Source: UBA10329 sp964500205 (GTDB lineage Bacteria > Bacteroidota > Bacteroidia > UBA10329). Taken from it: a DNA stretch of 64,000 nt. Where the stretch lies: NCBI GenBank assembly GCA_964500205.1, contig CAZCNS010000003.1:62001-126000 (forward strand). The letters run 5' to 3'. The position numbers and the translations under genes were made by a program. Shown one piece after another: positions 33,392 to 44,000 of the stretch. Under the pieces are notes generated by a model, which made no database searches, was not told where the DNA came from, and worked only from the letters and a program-made list of their open reading frames with translations. Numbering within the stretch: the first letter of the stretch is position 1; each line of letters opens with the position of its first letter.

Positions 33392-33544
33392 CGCGTTGGA
33401 TTTAGGTTCGCGGCAGTTGCTGGCAGTGCGACAAAGCAACAAAAACGTATTGATTCACCGGAATGGCTTACACCCAGTTATCAAAAGTGATGGTTGACAT
33501 CTTCGGGACTGGCAAAAAGTATCCTCCTCGTAGGCTTCTGCCCC

Positions 33545-34951
33545 TCATTGTCCGTAGATACCAATGATGTCCATCACCCTCGGATGGTGAACGGCCTCCG
33601 GGTACTCCTCAAAAAGAGCGATATGGCCCTCATAGTTCATCTCCAGGCCGTTCTGAAGAAAGTGAAGCGCATCGGTGGTTCGTCCTGCGATCAGCATCAT
33701 GGCGGCAGTGCGGTAGTGCAGTTCTGCGTCATCAGGTGCCATTTTGATGGCTTCCATCATGGCATCCAATCCTGAGGGACGGTCAAGGTAGTGGAACAGC
33801 ACTTGCGCCCTGGCAAGGTGGAATCTCGATTCATCAGGGGCGATCTCCAGTGCTTTTTCGTAGGCTGTGGCAGCTTCCTTGAATTCACAGAACTGCTCCA
33901 GAAGGTCTCCGAAGAAGAACCAGAACTCCGCGTCCATCGGGTTTATCTCGATGGCTCTCTTGAGATAGGGTATGCACTCGTGGTAGCGTTCCTGTTTCTC
34001 GCGTATCACTGCCATCCCATACCACGCTTCTGCACATTCGGGGTCGATGTTCGTGGCCTGCCGGTAAAGGCTGAAGGCGCGCTCGTAGTCCTTGCGTCCT
34101 TCAGCGCATTCGGCCAGACCGACAATTGTGTCCGGAAATTCAGGTTCGAGTTCAAGCAATGTGCGGAACTGTTCCTCTGCACGGTCCCAATTCCCTGTCT
34201 CGAGGTAGCAGTCGCCCAGTTCTTCCATCGCCATGGTATCCTCCTCATCTATGGCAATGCACAATTCCAGAGCCCAGATGGCCTTGTGGTACTCCTCAAG
34301 CCTGCGGTAGAATCCGCTGAGATTGAACCAAGCTGCGCTGGAGTAGGGGTTTGCGTCAATGAACCGGTTCAGGTATTCGATGGCTTGTTTGTGATCGCCC
34401 ACAACATCGTAGAGAAAGCTGATCTCATAGATGAGCGCTGGCTGGTCCGGGTCGTCCAAGATGGCCGACCGGAGTTGATTGATCGCCTCGGCACGATTGT
34501 CCATTGCCTCATACTCATAACTGATGAGCAGATGAAGTTCGGTGCGGTCCTCCGCGAATTCCAAGGCTGACCTGAAGATGCGGATGGCTTCTCCATGGTC
34601 TCCCATTTTGCTTAGAATGGTGCCTTTAAGGATGATGGCATCGATATTCGTGGGGTCTATGGCCTCCAGCAGGGAGATGGACCGCAGTGCTTGTTGGTCT
34701 TCCCCTTTCTGGGCAAGGATGTCAGCACGTCTAAGCTCGAAATCGCGGTTGTGAGGGTGCTGCTGCGATGCGAGTTCGAGTACCCTCCAAGCCTTGTCCA
34801 GGTCAAAGCTCATCATGTAATGCTCCACCAGGTCCTCGAGGTCTTCCACATCAAAATAGTACTGGTCATCATTGGCCAGCATGTGTTCGAACCGCTCAAG
34901 GCTTTCGTTTCCCCGCTCGAATTCGTGGTCTGATTCAGGGTCGTGATTCAT
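33545..34951 (-). CDS. Tetratricopeptide-repeat protein
   Basis: A 468-residue acidic protein composed almost wholly of TPR helices, about ten units. Examples are AWRVLELASQQHPHNRDFEL, AEAWYGMAVIREKQERYHEC and IPYLKRAIEINPMDAEFWF. There is no signal peptide or membrane segment, so it is probably a cytoplasmic scaffold. It is transcribed divergently from glmM across a 180-bp gap. TPR proteins of this size with an EFERGNESLERFEHMLAND-type N-terminus are common in Bacteroidota, but I know no role for them. Confidence 0.88.
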   Translation of the reverse strand: MNHDPESDHEFERGNESLERFEHMLANDDQYYFDVEDLEDLVEHYMMSFDLDKAWRVLELASQQHPHNRDFELRRADILAQKGEDQQALRSISLLEAIDPTNIDAIILKGTILSKMGDHGEAIRIFRSALEFAEDRTELHLLISYEYEAMDNRAEAINQLRSAILDDPDQPALIYEISFLYDVVGDHKQAIEYLNRFIDANPYSSAAWFNLSGFYRRLEEYHKAIWALELCIAIDEEDTMAMEELGDCYLETGNWDRAEEQFRTLLELEPEFPDTIVGLAECAEGRKDYERAFSLYRQATNIDPECAEAWYGMAVIREKQERYHECIPYLKRAIEINPMDAEFWFFFGDLLEQFCEFKEAATAYEKALEIAPDESRFHLARAQVLFHYLDRPSGLDAMMEAIKMAPDDAELHYRTAAMMLIAGRTTDALHFLQNGLEMNYEGHIALFEEYPEAVHHPRVMDIIGIYGQ

Positions 34952-35100
34952 GCATCAAAAGCTTTGGTTAAGACTACTCGATCATTCGACAGGCCAAACC
35001 CGTGCAAACGCCTAATTTTTCACAGGCAGTGTTCAAAAATTAACGTCCTGTAAGCGGTCGCATGGTGCAAAGGTCGGGCTTTCCCCTCGATGTGACCATG

Positions 35101-35108
35101 TACTTTTG
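35101..35108 (+). promoter_or_regulatory. Bacteroidota -7 box (TACTTTTG) for glmM
   Basis: TACTTTTG matches the TAnnTTTG element and lies 22 bases before the glmM ATG, giving a short leader. The expected -33 TTTG-like word is weak (CTTT about 20 bp upstream). The assignment rests on the box and its position in a divergent gap. Confidence 0.5.
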
Positions 35109-35130
35109 CAGGCTAACCAAAAATGAAGTT

Positions 35131-36534
35131 ATGTCTTTGATCAAATCCATCTCAGGAATCAGAGGAACCATTGGCGGCAGGGCAGGAGAGGGGCTCAGTC
35201 CTTTGGACGCGGTCAAGTTCACTGCGGCCTACGCACACTTCATCAAGAACCGTAGCGGTGTATCCAGACCGAAGGTCATTGTGGGCCGCGATGCACGCAT
35301 TTCTGGCGAAATGGTCAACCGATTGGTGACGGGAACCCTGATGGGTTGCGGCATTGATGTCATCGACCTTGGTCTCAGCACTACGCCCACGGTCGAGGTG
35401 GCCGTTGCTGAGGAGAAGGCGCATGGAGGAATCATCCTTACCGCCAGCCACAACCCCAAGCAGTGGAACGCCCTCAAGTTGCTCAATGAGAAAGGGGAGT
35501 TCATCTCGGGTGAAGAGGGCGAGGAAGTGCTTCGGCTGGCCGACTCGGATGACATTGTGTTTGCGAACGTGGATGCCTTGGGCTCAGTTACGCACATGGA
35601 CAACTATATGGACCGCCACATTGAGATGGTGCTCAAGCTGCCACTGGTTGACGTGGAGGCCATCAGAAAGATGAAGTACCACGTGGTCATCGACTGCGTG
35701 AACAGCACAGGAGGGCTGGTATTGCCCAAGCTGCTCAATGCGCTGGGTGTGGACAAGGTGACGGAGCTGTACTGCGAGCCGAACGGTCATTTCCCCCACA
35801 ACCCTGAACCGCTGCCAGAGCACCTTTCCGAGATCTCCGAGACCATCAAGCGGGTAAAAGGCCATGTGGGTTTTGTGGTCGATCCCGATGTGGACCGCCT
35901 TGCCATGGTGTGCGAGGACGGTGAGATGTTCGGTGAGGAATACACGCTGGTCGCTGTGGCAGACCATGTGCTCAGCCACAAGGTGGGCAACACCGTGAGC
36001 AACCTGAGCAGCACCCGTGCGCTGCGGGATGTGACGGAGAAAGCCGGTGGAACCTATCATGCCAGTGCTGTGGGCGAGGTGAATGTGGTGGACATGATGA
36101 AAGCGACCGATGCGGTCATCGGTGGCGAGGGCAACGGGGGTATCATCTATCCCGACCTGCACTATGGCCGCGATGCGCTGGTGGGCATTGCGTTGTTCCT
36201 CACGCACATGGCCAAGAAAGGTGTCAGTGCAAGCCGCTTGCGGGCCATGTACCCCAACTATTTCATCAGCAAGAACAAGGTTTCGCTCACACCGGAGACC
36301 GATGTGGATGCCATTTTGGAGGCTGTGCGCGCCAAGTATGCCAAGCAACCGATCAATACTGTGGACGGGGTGAAGATCGAGTTCGGGAAGGAGTGGGTTC
36401 ACCTGCGCAAGTCCAACACCGAGCCCATCATCCGCATCTACTGCGAGAGCGAGAATGAGGTGACCGCCAATCGCCTCGCTAACAAGATCATAGACGATAT
36501 CAAGGAGGTGATGAAGGGGCAGGAGGTGGAGTGA
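35131..36534 (+). CDS. glmM: Phosphoglucosamine mutase / phosphohexomutase
   Basis: From the ATG at 35131 the protein is 467 residues; the 23 upstream open codons include the promoter. The start MSLIKSISGIRGTIGG is the family N-terminus. The phosphoserine loop is TASHNP (Ser about residue 104), the metal loop DPDVDRLAMV (about 252), the sugar loop GGEGNGG (about 331) and the phosphate loop KSNTEPIIRIY (about 426). It interconverts glucosamine-6- and 1-phosphate for UDP-GlcNAc and cell-wall synthesis. Close phosphomannomutase relatives share these motifs, so the sugar is inferred. The cysteine desulfurase gene follows after 60 bp. Confidence 0.9.
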   Translation: MSLIKSISGIRGTIGGRAGEGLSPLDAVKFTAAYAHFIKNRSGVSRPKVIVGRDARISGEMVNRLVTGTLMGCGIDVIDLGLSTTPTVEVAVAEEKAHGGIILTASHNPKQWNALKLLNEKGEFISGEEGEEVLRLADSDDIVFANVDALGSVTHMDNYMDRHIEMVLKLPLVDVEAIRKMKYHVVIDCVNSTGGLVLPKLLNALGVDKVTELYCEPNGHFPHNPEPLPEHLSEISETIKRVKGHVGFVVDPDVDRLAMVCEDGEMFGEEYTLVAVADHVLSHKVGNTVSNLSSTRALRDVTEKAGGTYHASAVGEVNVVDMMKATDAVIGGEGNGGIIYPDLHYGRDALVGIALFLTHMAKKGVSASRLRAMYPNYFISKNKVSLTPETDVDAILEAVRAKYAKQPINTVDGVKIEFGKEWVHLRKSNTEPIIRIYCESENEVTANRLANKIIDDIKEVMKGQEVE

Positions 36535-36594
36535 ATCCGCCCAAGACCTGAAAGTCATCTTCGAATAACGATCCAGTAAACCAACATCCCCACC

Positions 36595-37737
36595 GTGCCC
36601 ATCTTCCTCGACAACGCAGCCACGACCCGCATCGACCCACAGGTCCTTGAGGCCATGACCGATGTGATGGGACGTGTTTACGGCAATCCGTCCTCGACCC
36701 ACAGCCTTGGCCGCGAGGCAAGGGCGGAGATAGAGAAAGCCCGCAGAAAGGTGGCATCGCTCATCGGGGCATCGCCTGCCGAGGTGTTCTTCATGTCGGG
36801 CGGAACAGAGGCGGACAACATGGCCATTTCTTGTGCGGTGCGTCACCTTGGGGTTAGGCACATCATTACGTCTCCTATAGAGCATCACGCTGTACTGCAC
36901 ACCGTGCAGGCAGAGCAGGAGGGAGGCCACATCCGTGTCAGCATGTTGAAGCTTGCGGACAAGGGCCATGTCGATCTGGGGCACCTGAAGGAGCTGCTCA
37001 AGGAAGAGGGGCCTGCCCTTGTCTCGTTGATGCATGGCAATAACGAGATCGGAAATCTGCTCGATCTCGCGCAGGTATCGTCCATTTGCCGAGATCACGG
37101 GGCATATTTCCATTCAGATACGGTGCAGACCATGGCGCATTACCCCATGGATCTTAAGAAGATAGATATTGATTTCATCACCTGCTCCGCTCACAAGTTC
37201 CATGGCCCGAAGGGAGTCGGATTCCTGTACATCAGCCCGAAGGTCAAGGTAGGGGCCTTCATGCACGGTGGCTCGCAGGAGCGCAACATGCGCGGTGGCA
37301 CGGAGAACCTGTACGGCATCGTAGGTCTTGCCAAGGCATTGGAACTGGCCCACGAAGGCATGGAGCAACACCGCGCTCACATTCAGGGCTTGAAGTCTTA
37401 CATGATCGAGAAGTTGCGGGAAGCCATCCCTGACGTGAGGTTCAATGGTGATGCGGAGGGAGATTCGCTTTACACGGTGCTCAACGTCAGTTTCCCTGAA
37501 ACACCCATCAGCGAGATGCTGCTGTTCAGCCTTGATATAGCAGGTATCTGTGCCTCGGGAGGCAGTGCCTGTAGCAGCGGTAGCAATGTCGGCTCGCACG
37601 TACTTGCGGCACTCAACCCTGGTAGCAACCGGCCCTCGGTCAGGTTCTCGTTCGGCAAGTACAACACCAAAGCAGAGATTGACAAGACCGTTGCGGAGTT
37701 GGTAAGATTGCTTGTCCCGAGCGGTGTGGCAAACTGA
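36595..37737 (+). CDS. Cysteine desulfurase (NifS/IscS-like, class V aminotransferase)
   Basis: A 380-residue PLP enzyme with a GTG start (MPIFLDNAATTRIDP is the family N-terminus). FMSGGTEADNMAI binds the cofactor phosphate. The Schiff-base Lys is in SAHKFHGPKG (about residue 201), and the catalytic Cys loop is CASGGSACSSGS (about 319-330). It removes sulfur from cysteine as an enzyme-bound persulfide for Fe-S clusters, tRNA thiolation or other sulfur carriers. No suf or isc genes are adjacent, so the acceptor is unknown. Confidence 0.93.
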   Translation: MPIFLDNAATTRIDPQVLEAMTDVMGRVYGNPSSTHSLGREARAEIEKARRKVASLIGASPAEVFFMSGGTEADNMAISCAVRHLGVRHIITSPIEHHAVLHTVQAEQEGGHIRVSMLKLADKGHVDLGHLKELLKEEGPALVSLMHGNNEIGNLLDLAQVSSICRDHGAYFHSDTVQTMAHYPMDLKKIDIDFITCSAHKFHGPKGVGFLYISPKVKVGAFMHGGSQERNMRGGTENLYGIVGLAKALELAHEGMEQHRAHIQGLKSYMIEKLREAIPDVRFNGDAEGDSLYTVLNVSFPETPISEMLLFSLDIAGICASGGSACSSGSNVGSHVLAALNPGSNRPSVRFSFGKYNTKAEIDKTVAELVRLLVPSGVAN

Positions 37738-37803
37738 TATTTGTCAGGCGATTTTTCCGTTAGAAACCTCATATTCGAAGTCCTAAGATCCTTAAGCGTT
37801 GCC

Positions 37804-38115
37804 ATGACAACTTCCGTTTCCTCAGAAAGTAACTCAGCCATGCCTATCGGTGGTTTGCCCAGCACAGGCACCATCAAAGGCAAGACCGTGGATGGCACCA
37901 ACGGTGACCGTCTATTCGGGGTGGTGGTGGAATTGGTCGGCACTGGCCGCTCCTACGTCACTTCTCCCACGGGCTATTTCAAGATGACCGACCTGGACGA
38001 AGGTGTCTATGTGATGCGTTTCACCGTGGCCGGCTATGCGCCTGTGGAAGAAGCCGTATCGCTGATCGCAGGGGAGACGCTCGACCTTGAGGTGGAGCTG
38101 GGACGGGTAGCCTGA
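37804..38115 (+). CDS. Small carboxypeptidase-regulatory-like domain protein
   Basis: From the ATG at 37804 this is a 103-residue protein; the open frame reaches a TTG at 37741, but the upstream codons look random. It is one CarboxypepD_reg-like beta-sandwich: TIKGKTVDGTNGDRLFGVVV, SPTGYFKMTDLDEGVYVMRF, VAGYAPVEEAVSLIAGETLD. These domains usually sit at the N-terminus of TonB receptors or surface proteins, whereas here it stands alone and has no clear signal peptide. It lies 66 bp after the desulfurase gene. The function is unknown. Confidence 0.75.
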   Translation: MTTSVSSESNSAMPIGGLPSTGTIKGKTVDGTNGDRLFGVVVELVGTGRSYVTSPTGYFKMTDLDEGVYVMRFTVAGYAPVEEAVSLIAGETLDLEVELGRVA

Positions 38116-38149
38116 GATATTCCGCTTTCCTGTAGCTCCAGGCGTAACA

Positions 38150-39763
38150 TCATTTCTTGATGATGACGCTGTCCTCCCGCATCAAAGCACCATTGTCGAA
38201 CCGGACCATGTAGGTGCCTGCACTCAGTTTGGAGCAATCGATTGTGGTCTTGTTGCTGTCCCTGATCTTGACATCGATGCTTTGCTTGGCAACGGTCTCA
38301 CCTTTCAATGATAGGATGGAAACCGTTCCTTTTGTGGCGAATGGCACTGTCAATTCCAGATGAAGCACATCCGACACGGGATTCGGATAGAGCTTCATTC
38401 CGAATACCTCTCGACCGGTGATGACCGTACCGCTGTTCACAGACGTGGCCGTTTTCTCCACGAAAACCTTGAACAGCCGGTTGCTCGCGTCACTTTGTGT
38501 GCCATCATTCACGAAGAAGATGTTTCTGGCCGAGCTCTCTATTCCTCCGAAAACGTAACCCACCAGAACCTGCTCTCCGACCGGCAGGTCATCCAGCGTG
38601 AGGATTTCGCCATTCAGGTAATTCACTGTTTTCAATGGCACGAACTCCGCACCGGAACCGAGGTAAGCTGGCATTTCGATAGGCAATGCGGTCTCGGTCA
38701 TGCTGCCATCGGCATCTCTCGTCACCAGGCTGATGGTCTTGACGAAGGGAACAGCAGGGTCGTCTATCAACGTGCCTGACTGCTGATCGAGATAGTATCG
38801 GCCTATGCCACCGAAGAAGATGGTGTGCATCTGATTTCCCATCCCATCATAAACCGGAAGGTGGGCCGAGTGATACTGGTTCAGTAGCTGGTTGAAGCTG
38901 TTGTTGACCACATATCCGTCAGGTGTGATGTCCACCGTGTTCAGCCAAGGCAGATCCACATCATGCTGAAACACACCAGAGAAGGCTGTGAAGCCCTCCG
39001 TTCCGTCAGGAAACACCTGCGGCACAAGATTGTAGTCGCGCCTGTGCAGATGGGCAGCATCCACTTGCTCCGAGTAATCAGCGATGATGAGTGTACTGCC
39101 ATTATCCTCGATTCTGAATTGCTGAATGGCCTCCGTGTATTGCTGAATGAAGCCCGGGCCATTGTTCGGGCCTTGTGGATTGTACCTGCCTTCGAAGTAT
39201 TGGCCTCCCACCTGATAGAACTTGCCGTCAAGGAAATGTAGGTAACCCCCGGTCACAGCCATTCTGCTGTCCTCCACATATCTGAAATGCGGGGCAATGG
39301 CTGCTCCGCCCATTACTGCCGCTATCGCCCCCGGCAGGTTGATGGCCGTGAGCAGGGCGTGCGTCACGTGGTCGTTCTGCATATCGCTGCGGCCATATCC
39401 GCCTATGACGTAAAGCACGGTGTCGCGCTGCGTGAACTCCATGTTGGTGCTCTGCAACTGCTCGAACTGGATAGTGGGCAATGAGGTCAGCGGTGCAGCC
39501 CAAACGCTCAACGTGGCCGGGTCGATCACGTAGGCGTTCACATTGTTGTCCTCTGGCAGGAAAGCAGCCCAAGGCTGCCTGCGATGCAAACCGTCCGTTC
39601 TCCCACCCACGACCAGCCATTTCCCATCATGCTCCCCCATCGAGAAAGAATGCACACCGGGTGATTCCATAAAAGCCACCTCCTCGATGGTGAGGTTGAA
39701 TGAGGGTTGGGCGAACAACGAACCCGCAAGCAGGGTCAGAAGGACAGGAAGGAATGTTTTCAT
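38150..39763 (-). CDS. Secreted kelch-like protein with T9SS type A sorting domain
   Basis: A 537-residue protein with a signal peptide (MKTFLPVLLTLLAGSLFAQP). The body has Gly-Gly-containing blades (GKWLVVGGRTDGLH, TVLYVIGGYGRSDM, GKFYQVGGQYFEG), typical of kelch beta-propellers. The last ~80 residues are a T9SS C-terminal domain: LYPNPVSDVLHLEL, then KGETVAKQSIDV, and LSAGTYMVRF. It should be exported by Sec, cross the outer membrane by the type IX system and be anchored or released. It converges with the small regulatory-domain gene and lies 44 bp after the rlmI-like gene. Confidence 0.88.
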   Translation of the reverse strand: MKTFLPVLLTLLAGSLFAQPSFNLTIEEVAFMESPGVHSFSMGEHDGKWLVVGGRTDGLHRRQPWAAFLPEDNNVNAYVIDPATLSVWAAPLTSLPTIQFEQLQSTNMEFTQRDTVLYVIGGYGRSDMQNDHVTHALLTAINLPGAIAAVMGGAAIAPHFRYVEDSRMAVTGGYLHFLDGKFYQVGGQYFEGRYNPQGPNNGPGFIQQYTEAIQQFRIEDNGSTLIIADYSEQVDAAHLHRRDYNLVPQVFPDGTEGFTAFSGVFQHDVDLPWLNTVDITPDGYVVNNSFNQLLNQYHSAHLPVYDGMGNQMHTIFFGGIGRYYLDQQSGTLIDDPAVPFVKTISLVTRDADGSMTETALPIEMPAYLGSGAEFVPLKTVNYLNGEILTLDDLPVGEQVLVGYVFGGIESSARNIFFVNDGTQSDASNRLFKVFVEKTATSVNSGTVITGREVFGMKLYPNPVSDVLHLELTVPFATKGTVSILSLKGETVAKQSIDVKIRDSNKTTIDCSKLSAGTYMVRFDNGALMREDSVIIKK

Positions 39764-39807
39764 GCCGCGAAATTCCTTCGAGACACCCCATCACTCAGTG
39801 ACGATCG

Positions 39808-40959
39808 TCACCCGACCAGCAGCAGCAATCCTTTCAGGTACTCGCCTTCGGGATGAAAGATGCTGACAGGGTGGTCGGGCTGATGGCCGAGCCGTTGCAG
39901 CACCCGCACATTGCGCCCTGCGTTGATGGCCGCTGAAAGAACAGTTTTCTCGAAGAGCTCGGGTGAGACCACTTGCGAGCATGAGAAGGTGAAAATCAGT
40001 CCGTTAGGCTCGATTCGCTTCAGAGCTATCTCGTTCAGTCTCTTGTAGCCCTGCACGGCCTGATGACGGGCCTTCATGCCCTTGGCAAATGCCGGAGGGT
40101 CGAGGATGATGAGGTCGAATCCTGTGGCGGTCTCCAGATATTTGAACGCATCGGTCGCCACCGCCTCGTGCCGCTGACCGTGGTCGGGGCTGTTCAGCTC
40201 AACATTCTCAGTTGCAAGTGCAACGGCCCTCTCGCTCACATCGACAGAAACGACACGTTTTGCATCACCTTTCATCGCATAAACGGAGAAGCCCCCTGTG
40301 TAGCAGAAGGTATTGAGCACCGAACGTCCTTTCGCCAAGCCCTTCAGCATCATCCGGTTGTCCCGCTGGTCGAGAAAGAATCCGGTCTTCTGACCGTCCA
40401 CCCAATTCACATGGAACTGATGACCATTTTCCGACACCTGACACTGAGCGGAATCACCGAGCAGGTGGCGTGTGGTCTTTCCTGCAATGTCGCGCAGGTA
40501 GATGGTGTCGAGTGTTAATGAATCCAACTGCCCCAATGCATCGGCAACGGCTTGTGCCGCCAAGGCCATGCCCGTGGTGTGGGTCTGTACCACGGCTGTT
40601 CGTGCATAGATGTCGATGATGAGGCCGGGAAGGCCGTCCCCCTCACCGTGTACCAGTCTGAAGCTGTCTGTCGCCACAGATGGCAGGCCCACCGCCATCC
40701 TTGCTGAGAGAGCATCAGCAAGCCGTTCATACCAGAATGTGCTGTCTATCGGTCTGTCCTCGAATGAGAGGATGCGGACAGCAATGCTTCCGTTATGCCA
40801 CTGCCCTATGCCGAGGAACCTGCCATTCGCAGCTTCCACGCGCACCATATCACCGTTATCAGGAAGTTCCTGTTTCGGGGCCACAGCACCGCTGAACACC
40901 CATTGATGCCTTCGTAGCAACGATACTTCCTTGCCTTTCAGCAGTTTGATGGTGTTCAT
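39808..40959 (-). CDS. Class I rRNA large-subunit methyltransferase (RlmI-like)
   Basis: A 383-residue protein with an N-terminal PUA domain (KLLKGKEVSLLRRHQWVFSG, about 1-75) and a central EEHEE-like region. The SAM-binding fold has NTFCYTGGFSVYAM (about residue 216) and SVDVSERAV. The catalytic region is DLIILDPPAFAKG (about 283), then FTFSCSQVV with the conserved Cys. RlmI methylates C1962 of 23S rRNA (m5C); homologues in Bacteroidota are annotated the same way. It lies between the T9SS block and the kelch-like gene, all on the minus strand. Confidence 0.9.
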   Translation of the reverse strand: MNTIKLLKGKEVSLLRRHQWVFSGAVAPKQELPDNGDMVRVEAANGRFLGIGQWHNGSIAVRILSFEDRPIDSTFWYERLADALSARMAVGLPSVATDSFRLVHGEGDGLPGLIIDIYARTAVVQTHTTGMALAAQAVADALGQLDSLTLDTIYLRDIAGKTTRHLLGDSAQCQVSENGHQFHVNWVDGQKTGFFLDQRDNRMMLKGLAKGRSVLNTFCYTGGFSVYAMKGDAKRVVSVDVSERAVALATENVELNSPDHGQRHEAVATDAFKYLETATGFDLIILDPPAFAKGMKARHQAVQGYKRLNEIALKRIEPNGLIFTFSCSQVVSPELFEKTVLSAAINAGRNVRVLQRLGHQPDHPVSIFHPEGEYLKGLLLLVG

Positions 40960-41010
40960 TCAGTGTTATTGAGGTTTGAGCCACGATGAGATGGCATGGT
41001 GGCGACAGCG

Positions 41011-44000
41011 TCAGTCAAGCAAGACCTGTACCCATCCGGCACGCTCTTCATCCAGTACCTTGGCGATGAAGTAATAGGTGCCATCCGGGACGAGATTGCC
41101 AGCCTTGGTACGACCGTCCCAGCAGTTGCCAGTTCCTATCGACTCGAAGAGTAGCGCGCCCCAGCGATTATAGACCTTGAGCTCATAACAGTCGCTGAAC
41201 TCTCCGATGAAACCGGGCTTGAAACAGTCGTTCAGTCCGTCTCCATTGGGGGTGATCACATTGGCCCAGACAATGTCCACCGAATCGTTGTTGAAGGTCT
41301 GACCTGCGTAGTCTATGGTCAGGCTGTTGTCGCAACCGCTGGAAGAGAGCGTTGCTGTAAGGGTCACTGTCGGCCCCTGTCCGTTGGGGAAATAAATGAT
41401 CGGGTTGAGCATGTCAGAGCTGAACGGGGCCAAGGAGAAGTCCCATGCGTAGCTGTCCGCGTCAAGGGTGCTGTTGATGAAGGTGGCCCTCACACCATCG
41501 CAGGTTGGGATGAATTCGCCCTCGAAAGCTGCTGTTGGTGCGGGGAGCACCGTCAGCGTCACATCCGCACTCACCTCGCAGCCTACTGCTGCCGTGACAG
41601 TGACAGTGTATGTGGTGTTGTCGATGGGTGATGCGAAAGTGCTCTGCGCGTTCGGTGAGGTGAGGCCATCGCTCGGCTCCCAACTGAAAGCCGTCCCACC
41701 CGAAGCCACGATCTGCACCGAGTCACCGATGCAGAGGCTGTTGCCGGGAATGGCATTGGCTGTGACGTTGAACACATTCACCGTGACCGACCCGTTGGCG
41801 GTGCAGCCGTTCGCATCCGTCACGGTGACCAAGTAGGTAGTGGTCTCTGCGGGCGATACGGTCGGGGTTGCGCTGTTGGGGTTGTTGATGCCCACGAGCG
41901 GTGTCCAAGCGTAGCTCACCCCGCCCTCGGCCGTCAGCGCGGTCGATTGCCCGATGCAGATCTCCACATCAGGGGAAGTTGTGGCAATAGGGGAGGGGAG
42001 CACTGCGACATTTACCTGATCCGTACCCACGCAGCCGTTGGCATCGGTCACGGTGAGGGTGTAGGTGATGTCCTGTTCGGGTGTCGAGACAGGACTCTGG
42101 ACAGCAGGGTCGTTGAGGAAAGTGGCGGGACTCCACTGGTACTGCACCCCTCCTGAGCCGCTGAGAGTCACTGGCTGGCCGTCACAGGCCACACGGTCGG
42201 GCCCGGCATTCACAGCGGCAGGTGGGAAGACATCTACTGGGATGTCAAGCACTACCACACAGCCTTGTCCGTTGCTCACCGCCACGTTGAAGGTGGTAGG
42301 AGTACTGACTGTGGCGATGGGATTCTGTGCGGTCGGGTCGTTCAGCAGGTTGGCGGGCGACCAGTTCCACGCCACTCCGTTGTCCACCCCGAGCTGTGCC
42401 GTGAAACCGGGGCACACGCCCGACTGCCCTACGGCATTGGCATTGAAAACGCCCACTGTCACCTCGGCCGTGTTCACACATCCATTGGCATCCGTGCCGG
42501 TCACGGTGAAAGTCGTGGTCTCCGTCATCGTGGCCTGCGGACTTACGGTGTTGGGATTATTCAGCCCTGCTGCGGGCGACCATGCGTAGGTCAGCGCCCC
42601 GCTGGATTGGAGCTGCACCACATCGCCCGCGCACACCTCCGTAGCCGGGGCTGCGGTGACGGTCGGAAGTTGGTTCACCGAAACCGTCACCTGATCTGTG
42701 CCTGTGCAGCCGTTCTGATCGGTAGCGGTGAGCGTGTAAGTGATGTTCTGTTCGGGTGTGGAAACCGGATTTGCGATGGAAGGATTGTTGAGGTAGGTGG
42801 CGGGACTCCACTCGAACTGCACGCCACCGCTGCCGCTGAGTGTTACGCTGCCGCCTGTGCAAGCGGCCTGGTCCGCGCCCGCACTCACAACAATGGAAGG
42901 ACTGACCTGCACCGTCACTTCTCGGGTGATGACGCAGCCCGCCCCGTTGTCGATCTCCACGCTGAACTGTGTGGTCTCCGTCACCGTTGCCAATGGAAAT
43001 TGGGCTGCGGGGTCGTTCAAAGGTGCTGCGGGAGTCCAAGTCCAAGTGGCAGCTTGAGATGCACCGAGCTGCACGGTCGCGCCCCCATCGCAGACCGTAG
43101 TATCGCCCAGGGCCTGTGCATCGAACACATCCACCAGCACCTGATCCGTGCTCTGGCATCCGTTCTGATCGGTCACGGTGAGGGTGTAGGTCTGCTGACC
43201 GGAGCTACTGGCGGTCGGTTGTGCCACGTTGGGGTTAGACAGGCCCACTGCGGGCGACCAAGCGTAGGTATAGCCAGCGATGGCAGGTGACCCGACCTGC
43301 ACACTTCCCTGCCCGCAGGCCACTTGATTGGGGCCGGCATCTGCCGGGTTGTCAATGTCAAAGACAGTGATGGTGGCATAGGCTGTGTCCGCGAACTGCC
43401 CTCCCGTGCAGAGCACCGTGTCCATGCCCATCAAAGCGATGATGTAAGTGCCAGGCGAGGTGAAGGTGTGCGTGGGGTTGGGCTGATCGGAGAAGTTGCC
43501 GTCACCGAAATCCCAAGTGATGTCAGAGGCATTCACCAATTGCGATGTGAATTGCACCTGAAGAGGGGCGCAACCTTGGGCATTGTCGCCAGCTGTGATC
43601 TCCACATTTACCCCCGTTATCTCCATATCAAGTTTAATCACACCTACATTGCAACCTCCCGGTGCGTTGTTCGTGTTTGACCATGCGCCTGGGGTGGTGG
43701 GGAAGGCACTGCTTCCTCCGCAGCCCGCACATACGGCCTGATAGATCACCCCACTCGGATCAAATCGGCTCGTGCCACCGTCCACATGTTCCTGAACATT
43801 CCCAGAACCTCCGAAATAAGTGGCGTACAGCAGCCCCGTGGCTTCCGCATCCATTACCATGAAATAAAAATCACTTCCGTTGGTGGTGTTCTGGAAAGCA
43901 TCCGTTGTCAGCGGCATGTTGTTGGTGTTGCCCGTGGCATTGTTCCAGAAATTGTTGGTGCCGCCACCCCATCCCGATACATAGATGCGGTCGCAGATGT

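Noticed and set aside
35584..37113. A 509-codon minus-strand frame opposite glmM and the cysteine desulfurase
   Set aside because: It spans two well-supported genes on the other strand and has no recognisable motif.
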